Shown: piece after piece, positions 36,395 to 42,166 of the stretch
Layout: the number at the start of each line of letters is the position of its first letter
How positions within the stretch are numbered: the first letter of the stretch is position 1
Source of the DNA: Sphingomonadales bacterium 39-57-19
GTDB lineage: Bacteria > Pseudomonadota > Alphaproteobacteria > Sphingomonadales > Sphingomonadaceae
Direction: 5' to 3'
Assembly: GCA_002282385.1 (NCBI GenBank)
Contig: NCJG01000016.1
Span: forward strand, 1 to 42,166
DNA length: 42,166 bases
Position numbers and translations under genes: made by a program
The notes under the pieces: generated by a model
Database searches by the model: none
Seen by the model: only the letters and a program-made list of their open reading frames with translations
What the model was told of the DNA's origin: nothing

Positions 36395-37077
36395 TTCAGC
36401 GCGTTAATCGCCGCATGCACCCGCGCTTCGATTTCTTCGCGCGGAAGGCCCGTGGGAAGTTCTTCGCCGACCTTGTACGTAATCGTTCCTGATTTCCAGA
36501 TGCCGGTCTTGCGCGGGCTTAAGGTGCCGCTGTTGACCGCGATTGGCACGACGGGCAGATTTATGAGTTTGTACAAGCCGGCAAATCCCGATTGCAGCGG
36601 CGGCTGGCTGCCCGGCGCGACACGCGTGCCTTCCGGGAAAATCACAATGGGCCGTCCGTCGGCGATCATCTTTTTCGCCAAACCGAGCATGGCCCGCAGC
36701 GCGGTGGCGCCGCCATTGCGGTCAACGGGTATCATGCCATAAGCGCGCGCGGCGGGGCCCCAAAAGGGTATGTCGAACAATTCTTTTTTGGTGACCACGG
36801 CGGGCTTGTTAAACATACGGGGCATGTCGATCGTCTCAAACATGCTTTCATGCTTGATCGCATAGAGCACGGGCTTGTGCGGCAAGTGGCCCTCAATTTT
36901 AATCGTGATGCCCAAAATCCGGCGGTAGCATGCATATTGCCAGCGCGACCAACCGCGTACCGCCCACTGCATCAGCGGAATCGAAAACCATTGCGCGAAA
37001 AACGCCGTGGCCACGAAAAATACCGATCCCGTGTAGAAAATGGCAATGTACAAGGCAGATCGGATCAACGCGATCAT
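36391..37077 (-). CDS. plsC: 1-acyl-sn-glycerol-3-phosphate acyltransferase
   Basis: 228 residues. An N-terminal membrane helix (LYIAIFYTGSVFFVATAFF), then acyltransferase motif I KHESMFETI, which is HX4E instead of the textbook HX4D, a variant I believe is common in alphaproteobacterial members. Motif II-III: GMIPVDRNGG and IVIFPEGTR; motif IV VVPIAVNSG. Transfers the second acyl chain in phosphatidic acid synthesis. Last gene of an ftsE-ftsX-ydcF-plsC run, 3 bases after ydcF. Confidence 0.92.
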   Translation of the reverse strand: MIALIRSALYIAIFYTGSVFFVATAFFAQWFSIPLMQWAVRGWSRWQYACYRRILGITIKIEGHLPHKPVLYAIKHESMFETIDMPRMFNKPAVVTKKELFDIPFWGPAARAYGMIPVDRNGGATALRAMLGLAKKMIADGRPIVIFPEGTRVAPGSQPPLQSGFAGLYKLINLPVVPIAVNSGTLSPRKTGIWKSGTITYKVGEELPTGLPREEIEARVHAAINALN

Positions 37078-37080
37078 CGG

Positions 37081-37611
37081 TTACATGCCCAGCAGAGACG
37101 CGACAGCCCGCAACCAATATTTATTATATTCTTTGAACAGCGCGCCCAGCGATGGGTGGGTCGATACGGCATCATTGGTGACAGCCACATTGGCGGACAA
37201 TTCCCTGTCGAGTTCAAAGCGCGCGCGCCGCATATGCCAATCATGCGTAATAAGCCGCAAACTCGTCACTTTGTTCCGCTTGGCCCATGCCGCCGTTTCC
37301 AATGCGTTCGATCGCGTATCGACCGACTGGAAACCCAGATCGATGCAGCATTTGAAATATTTCGACGAACCCGGATATTGCGCGGCAAGCTCACGCGGTT
37401 TGACATCGCGGTCGACCCCGGAAATCAGCATTTTTTGCGACTGCCCCGATGCCAATATCTCAAGCCCACGGTCAATCCGGTTCGGCCCGCCGGTTAGGAC
37501 AACGACGGCGTCGGTTGGGGTGATTGCGGCGGGTTGCGGCAAAAGCAACGCAAACCAGGCGAAGCCAAGCATCCAGACAAGCAACACAAAAGCAATGGAC
37601 CGTCTGATCAT
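37081..37611 (-). CDS. YdcF-like DUF218 membrane-anchored protein
   Basis: 176 residues. One N-terminal helix (SIAFVLLVWMLGFAWFALLL) and a periplasmic DUF218 (YdcF/SanA) domain: DAVVVLTGGPNRIDRGLEIL, LISGVD, DTRSNALETAAWA and ITHDWHMRRARFEL. The family is linked to envelope polysaccharide or barrier function; exact reaction unknown. ATGA overlap with ftsX. Confidence 0.9.
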   Translation of the reverse strand: MIRRSIAFVLLVWMLGFAWFALLLPQPAAITPTDAVVVLTGGPNRIDRGLEILASGQSQKMLISGVDRDVKPRELAAQYPGSSKYFKCCIDLGFQSVDTRSNALETAAWAKRNKVTSLRLITHDWHMRRARFELDRELSANVAVTNDAVSTHPSLGALFKEYNKYWLRAVASLLGM

Positions 37612-38504
37612 AACATTCTCTTCAACGCCGAAATCACCGTCATACGCGCCATAAGCATGGCAAGCGCCATTACGGCAAGCGGAATGAGCGCAAGGATCGC
37701 CCAGCCATAATATGGAAAGTGCGCGCCCGACAAAAGTCCGGGCTCAACCGCCGCGAACCGGCCACCCACGGTAATGATAACAACCGCTGCCACAATGAAG
37801 CCCACGATCCCGCCGAGCAATGCATCCAAGGCAACGCGGCGTTGGAACAGGCGCGCGGCCTGAATATCGGTGCCGCCCATCATGTGCATAATCTCTATCG
37901 TTTCCCGATGGGTATTCAGCGTGCTTCGAACCGCCAAAATCACGACAGCCGACGTGGCGACGAGCAGTAAAAGGAACACGGCCGCCGCCAGCCATAGCAA
38001 TGCGCGCATGAGATCGAAAAACGGCGCCATCCAGCTGCTGTGCGAATCGACCCGGATGTTTGGCGCAACCGAACGCAGCGTTGATTGTAACCGGGTAATC
38101 GTTTCGGCCGTGGGTACAGAGGCGAAGCGCACATCGACCAATGCCGGAACGGGAACATCGACGTCGATAACGCCCGTGCCCAGCCATGGTTCGAGCAAAG
38201 CCCGCACTTGGCCATCCGGCACGGGCTTTACCTCTGCAATGCTGTCCAACTTGCGCAGCGCGCGGGTGACCGCGGCGCGTTGCGCTGCGCGCTGTGCAGG
38301 GTCTGACTCGATGATTTGGACAGTCACTTGCCGTGCGAGATCCTGACCCCCTTGGCGCGCAGCCTCAGCAAGCGTCAGCCCGCCTGCCGCCACCAGCAAC
38401 GTCAGAAACAACATAATGGCAATCACCCATGGCATCGGCCCCGATAAGCGGCCTTCGGGGATGAGCTTGCGGTCATGCGCAGGAAGGGCGAAATCCAGCA
38501 GCAT
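37608..38504 (-). CDS. ftsX: Cell division permease-like protein FtsX
   Basis: 298 residues. Cytoplasmic start, first membrane helix (MPWVIAIMLFLTLLVAAGGL), an extracellular loop of about 110 residues (VTVQIIESDPAQRAAQRAAV...), then three helices with the FtsX core HRETIEIMHMMGGTDIQAARLFQRR. With FtsE it regulates peptidoglycan hydrolases at the septum. One-base overlap (TGATG) with ftsE. Confidence 0.94.
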   Translation of the reverse strand: MLLDFALPAHDRKLIPEGRLSGPMPWVIAIMLFLTLLVAAGGLTLAEAARQGGQDLARQVTVQIIESDPAQRAAQRAAVTRALRKLDSIAEVKPVPDGQVRALLEPWLGTGVIDVDVPVPALVDVRFASVPTAETITRLQSTLRSVAPNIRVDSHSSWMAPFFDLMRALLWLAAAVFLLLLVATSAVVILAVRSTLNTHRETIEIMHMMGGTDIQAARLFQRRVALDALLGGIVGFIVAAVVIITVGGRFAAVEPGLLSGAHFPYYGWAILALIPLAVMALAMLMARMTVISALKRML

Positions 38505-39217
38505 CAGTTGTCCAAAACCAATGGCCGTGGCGGGTGACGCAAGGATCCTTTGGGATCAGACAAGCGGCCCTTGTCGAGCCGCATCATTTGCGCGCCTTCA
38601 ATCTCTTGCAGCAAATGGATGTCGTGCGTTGCGACCACGACAGTGGTCCCCAGCTTGTTCAGCGCAGCAAACAGCTGAAGCAACCGGCGGGCCATTTCCG
38701 GATCGACATTTCCCGTCGGCTCGTCCGCCACAAGCATTTCGGGGCGGCCAATAACCGCGCGGGCAATCGCGACCCGTTGCTGTTCACCGCCCGAAAGCGT
38801 CGCTGGCCGTGCTTCTGCCCGTTCGATAAGGCCAATCCACGCCAACATTTCGGCGACTGTGCCGCGTAAATCCTTTTCCTGAACGCCGGCAATGCGCAGC
38901 GGCAGGGCGGTGTTGTCGAAGGTCGACAAATGCGGAACCAAGCGGAAGTCTTGGAAAACGACACCAATCCGGCGTCGAAGCCCCGGCAAGCGGTCGCGCG
39001 GCAAGGTACTGGCGTCATGCCCGAACATGCGGATTGCACCCCGGCTTGGGCGGTGCGCGAGATATAATAATTTCAGCAACGATGTCTTGCCCGCACCCGA
39101 CGCGCCGGTCAGGAAATGGAAGCTTCCGGGGTACAAAGTAAAGCTGAGGTCGGTGAGTGTTTCCACCCCCGCTCCGTATCTTAGCCCCACATTGTCGAAT
39201 TCCACCACGCTCTGCAT
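38504..39217 (-). CDS. ftsE: Cell division ATP-binding protein FtsE
   Basis: 237 residues from the ATG at 39217; the frame is open to 39298 but the family begins at [15 protein letters not shown]. Walker [15 protein letters not shown]-loop [12 protein letters not shown], signature [14 protein letters not shown], Walker [14 protein letters not shown]-loop ATHD. The ABC ATPase partner of FtsX. Confidence 0.95.
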   Translation of the reverse strand: MQSVVEFDNVGLRYGAGVETLTDLSFTLYPGSFHFLTGASGAGKTSLLKLLYLAHRPSRGAIRMFGHDASTLPRDRLPGLRRRIGVVFQDFRLVPHLSTFDNTALPLRIAGVQEKDLRGTVAEMLAWIGLIERAEARPATLSGGEQQRVAIARAVIGRPEMLVADEPTGNVDPEMARRLLQLFAALNKLGTTVVVATHDIHLLQEIEGAQMMRLDKGRLSDPKGSLRHPPRPLVLDN

Positions 39218-39354
39218 CAATGCGATAAATGGCACAAACGGCATGATGGGGCAAAGGCTATTCATGCGACCAGCAGCCGATGAACCTCCTCCGTCCACAG
39301 CATTTTATGAAAGCAGGGTTGCAAGTCATCGGCGGCTGCTGTTTATGCGCAGAG

Positions 39355-40263
39355 ATGCTGCTCGTTTGTCCATCCTGCCGCACACGTTATGCTGTCCCTG
39401 ACAATGCCGTTGGGGTTGACGGCCGCCAAGTGCGCTGTGCCAACTGCAAACATAGCTGGTTTCAGGCGGCGGTTGCGCCGCAGGTAGCACCGGCACCCGC
39501 CGTTGTTGCACCCGTAGACACGCAGAGCGCGCCATCCGCCGAGGCAACGCCGCCAGCGCAGCCGGTGCCACCGGCTACACCCTTGGGCGAACCCGCGCCT
39601 GCCCCCGTTCCGCAGCCTGCGCCCCCGCCCCCGCCCCCGACATTCGTTGCGCCAAGTGCGGTGGACGCAGAACGCACAAATGATGCCATTGCGACGGAAC
39701 CTGCTTTTCCCACTTTTGCCGACATGCGCGCTGGATCCGCCGAAGCCCCTACAGCCTATGCGGAGCCCACTGTGCCGCGCGGCGGATTATTGGATGATGC
39801 GCCTGCGCAGAGCCATTTTGCCCATGAACCACCGTTTAAGACCCGCCGAAATCCCGCCAAGATATGGACGATGGCGGCTGTCGCCTTTGCCATTTTGGTG
39901 GCGGCCATTGGCGGCGCGATATCCTATTTCGGAATGCCCGAAATCGGCCTTTCAAACGCGGCGGCGGAACCCGATCTGACCATTGTTTTGAACGACAATC
40001 TCGAACTCAACGAACGCGAAGATGGCACGCCTTATTTCATCGCGAGCGGCAGTATCGTTAATCCGACAGCCGTGGAGCAAAATGTGCCAGAAATGCTGGT
40101 CACGCTGAAGGATGCGAGTGGTCGGTCCGTCTACAGCTGGAAAATGAAGGCAAAGACACGCACGCTTGGCCCCGGAGAAAAGGTCGATTTTAGCGAAGCA
40201 CGGCTCGACGTTCCGCTGGCCGCCAAAGAAATCAGCGTCGGCTGGGTCCTTTCGGGCGAATAA
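39355..40263 (+). CDS. Zinc-ribbon membrane protein with C-terminal DUF3426-like domain
   Basis: 302 residues from the ATG at 39355, the usual MxxxCPSC start of MJ0042-type ribbons; earlier in-frame ATGs add nothing family-like. CPSC and CANC form the zinc ribbon (residues 5-30). A long Pro/Ala-rich linker (about 40-110) leads to one membrane helix (about 170-195, MAAVAFAILVAAIGGAISYF). An extracytoplasmic domain follows (IASGSIVNPTAVEQNVPEM, ending VGWVLSGE). Role unknown; divergently placed from ftsE, as commonly seen in sphingomonads. Confidence 0.85.
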   Translation: MLLVCPSCRTRYAVPDNAVGVDGRQVRCANCKHSWFQAAVAPQVAPAPAVVAPVDTQSAPSAEATPPAQPVPPATPLGEPAPAPVPQPAPPPPPPTFVAPSAVDAERTNDAIATEPAFPTFADMRAGSAEAPTAYAEPTVPRGGLLDDAPAQSHFAHEPPFKTRRNPAKIWTMAAVAFAILVAAIGGAISYFGMPEIGLSNAAAEPDLTIVLNDNLELNEREDGTPYFIASGSIVNPTAVEQNVPEMLVTLKDASGRSVYSWKMKAKTRTLGPGEKVDFSEARLDVPLAAKEISVGWVLSGE

Positions 40264-40320
40264 AGACGCGCTATTTCGCACGTGCATTTCATGCGGGCCG
40301 CGCATTTGGCACAAGGTCAC

Positions 40321-40349
40321 TTGAACTCACAGACGCACTTGGCTATGCG
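40321..40349 (+). promoter_or_regulatory. Candidate stable-RNA promoter of the original tRNA-Thr
   Basis: TTGAAC (40321-40326), 17-base spacer, TATGCG (40344-40349), followed by a GC-rich discriminator, 24 bases before the tRNA-Thr 5' half. The layout fits a tRNA promoter that was left behind when the integrase element inserted. Confidence 0.4.
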
Positions 40350-40372
40350 CTCCCCACGGCCAACAGGCCAGC

Positions 40373-40412
40373 GCCGCCTTAGCTCAGTTGGTAGAGCATC
40401 GCATTCGTAATG
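40373..40412 (+). pseudogene. 5' half of tRNA-Thr(CGT), left attachment site copy
   Basis: Forty bases identical to 41881-41920, covering the acceptor 5' strand, D-arm and anticodon loop of tRNA-Thr. After 40412 the sequence diverges, with no matching 3' half, so this copy cannot make a tRNA. It marks the left boundary of the integrase element. Confidence 0.88.
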
Positions 40413-40475
40413 TGTTGGCGGAACCTCAATTTCCTTAGAAAAATCATAGGTTTCAGATACTTGGTGTCTATTGCA

Positions 40476-40499
40476 GTTGTATAGATTTTACTATACAAC
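40476..40499. promoter_or_regulatory. Perfect 9-bp dyad just upstream of the integrase
   Basis: GTTGTATAG (40476-40484) and CTATACAAC (40491-40499) form a perfect inverted repeat around a 6-base A/T loop, ending 6 bases before the ATG. It could be an autoregulatory operator overlapping the promoter, or an mRNA hairpin hiding the ribosome site. Confidence 0.45.
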
Positions 40500-40505
40500 A
40501 ATCCT

Positions 40506-41861
40506 ATGGCAAAAGTGCCCAAATCCCTTACGAAATCTCCCGTGCGCCACCGCACGATGCCAATCGCTGGGTCATTGCAGAAGATATCGGGCTTCGGCAC
40601 TCTCACTATCTACAAGATGGAAGCGTCACCGTTCTGGTATGTGCGCTACTATGAAGACGGCAAAATTATCCGACGCAGCTTGAAGGTTGCCGATAAGAAG
40701 GTTGCGATTGCAGCTGCGAAGAAGCTGTTTGTCGACATCAAGCACCATCAGATGAACAAGCTGCCATTCACCAAGACCAGTGGCTTTGAAGTTTGTGCGC
40801 GTGGGCTACTTAAGGAAAATGCAGCACGAGCAGCGCGTGGCGAGTTATCTGAACAGAAGCAGCAGCTCGATGCAGCGAGGCTTCGCTCCGACTTGATGCC
40901 GCATTTCGGTAAATACGAAATTGCCGATATCAACTACGCCATCATCAGCGACTATCTGAACAAACTTTCTACGCCAGCGCGTCCACTGTCTATCAACACG
41001 CTCAAGATCCATCTCAGTCACATCAAAACGATTTTGCGCTATGCCCAGCGTGTTGGTGTGCTGAATGCGCTGCCAGCGTTTCCAACGCTCAAAACGATTG
41101 ATACGCCGCGTCCGTGGTTCAACAGCGCCGAATATACGAAGCTGCACCGAACCTGCGATGCCAATATCGGCAAGGTGTTCAAGAAGGCTGGCACTAAGGG
41201 TGAGCAGCGCCGCAATATCACGATCACCCAAGAGCTTTATGACCTCATCCTGTTCATGACCAACTCGTTCATTCGTCCAACCGATATCAAGGTGCTTCAA
41301 CACAAGCATATTGCCGTCATTCGCGCCGAGCAGACGTATCTGCGCCTGACGCACCCGCCGACGAAGAGCCACGGCAGTCCTGTAGTGACCATGCCTGAGG
41401 CGGTTGAGATTTATGACAGGCTTCTAGAGAGGCAACGCAAAGAAGGGTTCGGGGAGCCAGGCGACTATCTGTTCCAGCCAGAGCATCATGAAAACCGCGA
41501 TTATGCGTTGCGAACGATCACCCGTCAGTTTGATCAGTTACTGACCATCGCCAATCTCAAGAAGACTGCCAGCGGTGAGAGTAGGACGCTCTACAGTCTG
41601 CGTCACACCTGTATCATGTTCCGTCTTACCAAAGGCGATAACGTTGCGTTGCTAACCCTTGCGAGAAGCGCCCGCACGTCGACCGAAATGATTGACCGAT
41701 TCTACGCCAAACACCTTCATGCAGAGATGAATATCCAGCAGCTCCAGAGCATGAGGGATGGGACGAAAGGGCGCAAAGCACCGAAAACGCCAAACAAAGC
41801 TTCATCGAACGAAACACCTGCAAAGAAAGTACAAAAGGGGGTAGGAAAAGCCGCGCAATAA
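40506..41861 (+). CDS. Tyrosine-type site-specific integrase
   Basis: 451 residues. An N-terminal arm-binding-like part (FGTLTIYKMEASPFWYVRYYEDGKIIRRSLK), a SAM-like core-binding domain (about 100-190), and a catalytic domain with FIRPTDIKVLQHKH (first Arg), LYSLRHTCIMFRL (box II Arg-His, Tyr in place of the leading His), and nucleophile Tyr in IDRFYAKH. The C-terminal tail is basic (KGRKAPKTPNKASS). No excisionase or cargo follows. It is transcribed toward the intact tRNA-Thr 19 bases after its stop. Presumably it recombines the 40-base tRNA-Thr core. Confidence 0.93.
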   Translation: MAKVPKSLTKSPVRHRTMPIAGSLQKISGFGTLTIYKMEASPFWYVRYYEDGKIIRRSLKVADKKVAIAAAKKLFVDIKHHQMNKLPFTKTSGFEVCARGLLKENAARAARGELSEQKQQLDAARLRSDLMPHFGKYEIADINYAIISDYLNKLSTPARPLSINTLKIHLSHIKTILRYAQRVGVLNALPAFPTLKTIDTPRPWFNSAEYTKLHRTCDANIGKVFKKAGTKGEQRRNITITQELYDLILFMTNSFIRPTDIKVLQHKHIAVIRAEQTYLRLTHPPTKSHGSPVVTMPEAVEIYDRLLERQRKEGFGEPGDYLFQPEHHENRDYALRTITRQFDQLLTIANLKKTASGESRTLYSLRHTCIMFRLTKGDNVALLTLARSARTSTEMIDRFYAKHLHAEMNIQQLQSMRDGTKGRKAPKTPNKASSNETPAKKVQKGVGKAAQ

Positions 41862-41872
41862 CGCTATTGCGC
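41853..41872 (+). other. 8-bp hairpin spanning the integrase stop codon
   Basis: GCGCAATA (41853-41860) and TATTGCGC (41865-41872) with an ACGC loop; the TAA stop lies in it and the tRNA starts 8 bases later. There is no T-run, so termination is doubtful; a processing signal upstream of the tRNA is conceivable. Confidence 0.45.
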
Positions 41873-41880
41873 GCCTCAAT

Positions 41881-41920
41881 GCCGCCTTAGCTCAGTTGGT
41901 AGAGCATCGCATTCGTAATG
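41881..41920 (+). repeat. Right attachment site copy (40-base repeat)
   Basis: Identical to 40373-40412. It is the 5' half of the intact tRNA-Thr. The repeat ends just 3' of the anticodon loop, so strand exchange presumably occurs in or near the anticodon arm. Confidence 0.85.
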
Positions 41921-41956
41921 CGGGGGTCGTAGGTTCGAATCCTATAGGCGGCACCA
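41881..41956 (+). tRNA. tRNA-Thr (anticodon CGT)
   Basis: A canonical tRNA: acceptor GCCGCCT/AGGCGGC, discriminator A, encoded CCA (41954-41956), anticodon loop TTCGTAA with CGT (ACG threonine), T-loop TTCGAAT. No promoter is visible in the 19 bases after the integrase, so it may depend on transcription through the integrase or on a promoter inside its 3' end. Confidence 0.97.
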
Positions 41957-42075
41957 TTTTTCTCATTAAATCAATGTTTTGAAAGCTTACATCTACGGAT
42001 CTCTGTTGTATATTTTTCCCAGAGAAAGCACTCGAAACTTGTCGTCCCTACGCATCGTAGACGTAGATTGTTGAT

Positions 42076-42166
42076 TGTCGTTGAGAAGTGACCCGTTAGG
42101 GGCATAAGTTTTCACTGAGATTTGACCCATGTTTGAACCACACCCTGACCGACCGGTTGGGGGGAT
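42076..42166. mobile_element. Possible IS21-family terminal region, cut by window end
   Basis: Two related units TGAGAAGTGACCC (42082-42094) and TGAGATTTGACCC (42116-42128), 34 bases apart, preceded by a TGT at 42076. IS21-type ends carry such spaced repeats. No transposase is in the window, so this rests on pattern resemblance only. The stretch 41957-42075 shows no gene. Confidence 0.35.

Larger units (their letters stand above)
40373..41920 (+). mobile_element. Integrase-only element inserted in tRNA-Thr(CGT)
   Basis: A unit of about 1.5 kb bounded by 40-base direct repeats (40373-40412 and 41881-41920) and containing a single gene, a tyrosine recombinase. The repeats cover the 5' half of the tRNA, so the right junction carries the full tRNA and the left the fragment. 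Base composition and codon use of the gene are more A/T-rich than neighbours, fitting foreign origin. It may be a complete minimal element or the remnant of a larger island. Confidence 0.75.

Noticed and set aside
36592..37497. 301-residue plus-strand frame
   Set aside because: Antisense to plsC and ydcF, both of which have clear family motifs.
1..42166. CRISPR arrays, toxin-antitoxin or phage-defence genes
   Set aside because: No regularly spaced palindromic repeats or recognisable defence proteins were seen; the only mobile gene is the integrase.

Overview
The window looks like chromosomal DNA from a sphingomonad-type alphaproteobacterium. Pointers are the many TonB-dependent receptors, the metXW pair, the hisC–tyrA pair, the split ftsE/ftsX locus with a DUF218 gene and plsC behind it, a PlcP/Agt-type lipid-remodelling pair, and a moderately high G+C codon style. 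Genus is an inference and cannot be fixed from this sequence alone.

Layout. 1-4.5 kb: tRNA-Ser(GGA), a decayed ArsR-type regulator fragment, a DUF885 protein and a TonB-dependent receptor. 4.6-9.1 kb: a catabolic cluster (methylmalonate-semialdehyde dehydrogenase, 3-hydroxyisobutyrate dehydrogenase, bifunctional enoyl-CoA hydratase/3-hydroxyacyl-CoA dehydrogenase) for valine and acyl-CoA breakdown. 9.3-11.3 kb (minus strand): a metallophosphoesterase plus GT4 glycosyltransferase that look like PlcP-Agt, the pair that replaces phospholipids with glycolipids under phosphate limitation. 11.4-14.9 kb (minus): a periplasmic nucleotide pyrophosphatase/phosphodiesterase coupled to a TonB-dependent receptor. 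15.1-20.2 kb: a small TPR protein, a beta-helix-like surface lipoprotein, and a large TonB-dependent receptor. 20.3-32.1 kb: a complete type II secretion operon gspC-D-E-F-G-H-I-J-K-L-M-N plus prepilin peptidase, with nearly every junction overlapping. 32.1-37 kb: tRNA-Leu(GAG), metXW, hisC-tyrA. 36.4-40.3 kb: ftsE-ftsX-ydcF-plsC on the minus strand, and a divergent zinc-ribbon membrane protein. 40.37-41.96 kb: a tiny integrase-only element sitting inside tRNA-Thr(CGT). The last ~100 bases resemble an IS21-family end cut by the window.

The most interesting signal is regulatory. Four places between 11.3 and 20.3 kb carry 7-base CTGTCAT-like units repeated at exactly 11-base spacing, which is the architecture of a PhoB box, each oriented toward the gene it precedes: plcP-agt, the TPR gene, the lipoprotein, and the whole gsp operon. 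Read together, 9.3-32.1 kb looks like one phosphate-starvation block that remodels membrane lipid, cleaves phosphodiesters, imports the products through TonB receptors and exports something (perhaps the adjacent lipoprotein) through a dedicated type II system. The second notable structure is the integrase gene lodged between the apparent promoter and 5' half of tRNA-Thr on one side and the only intact tRNA-Thr copy on the other.
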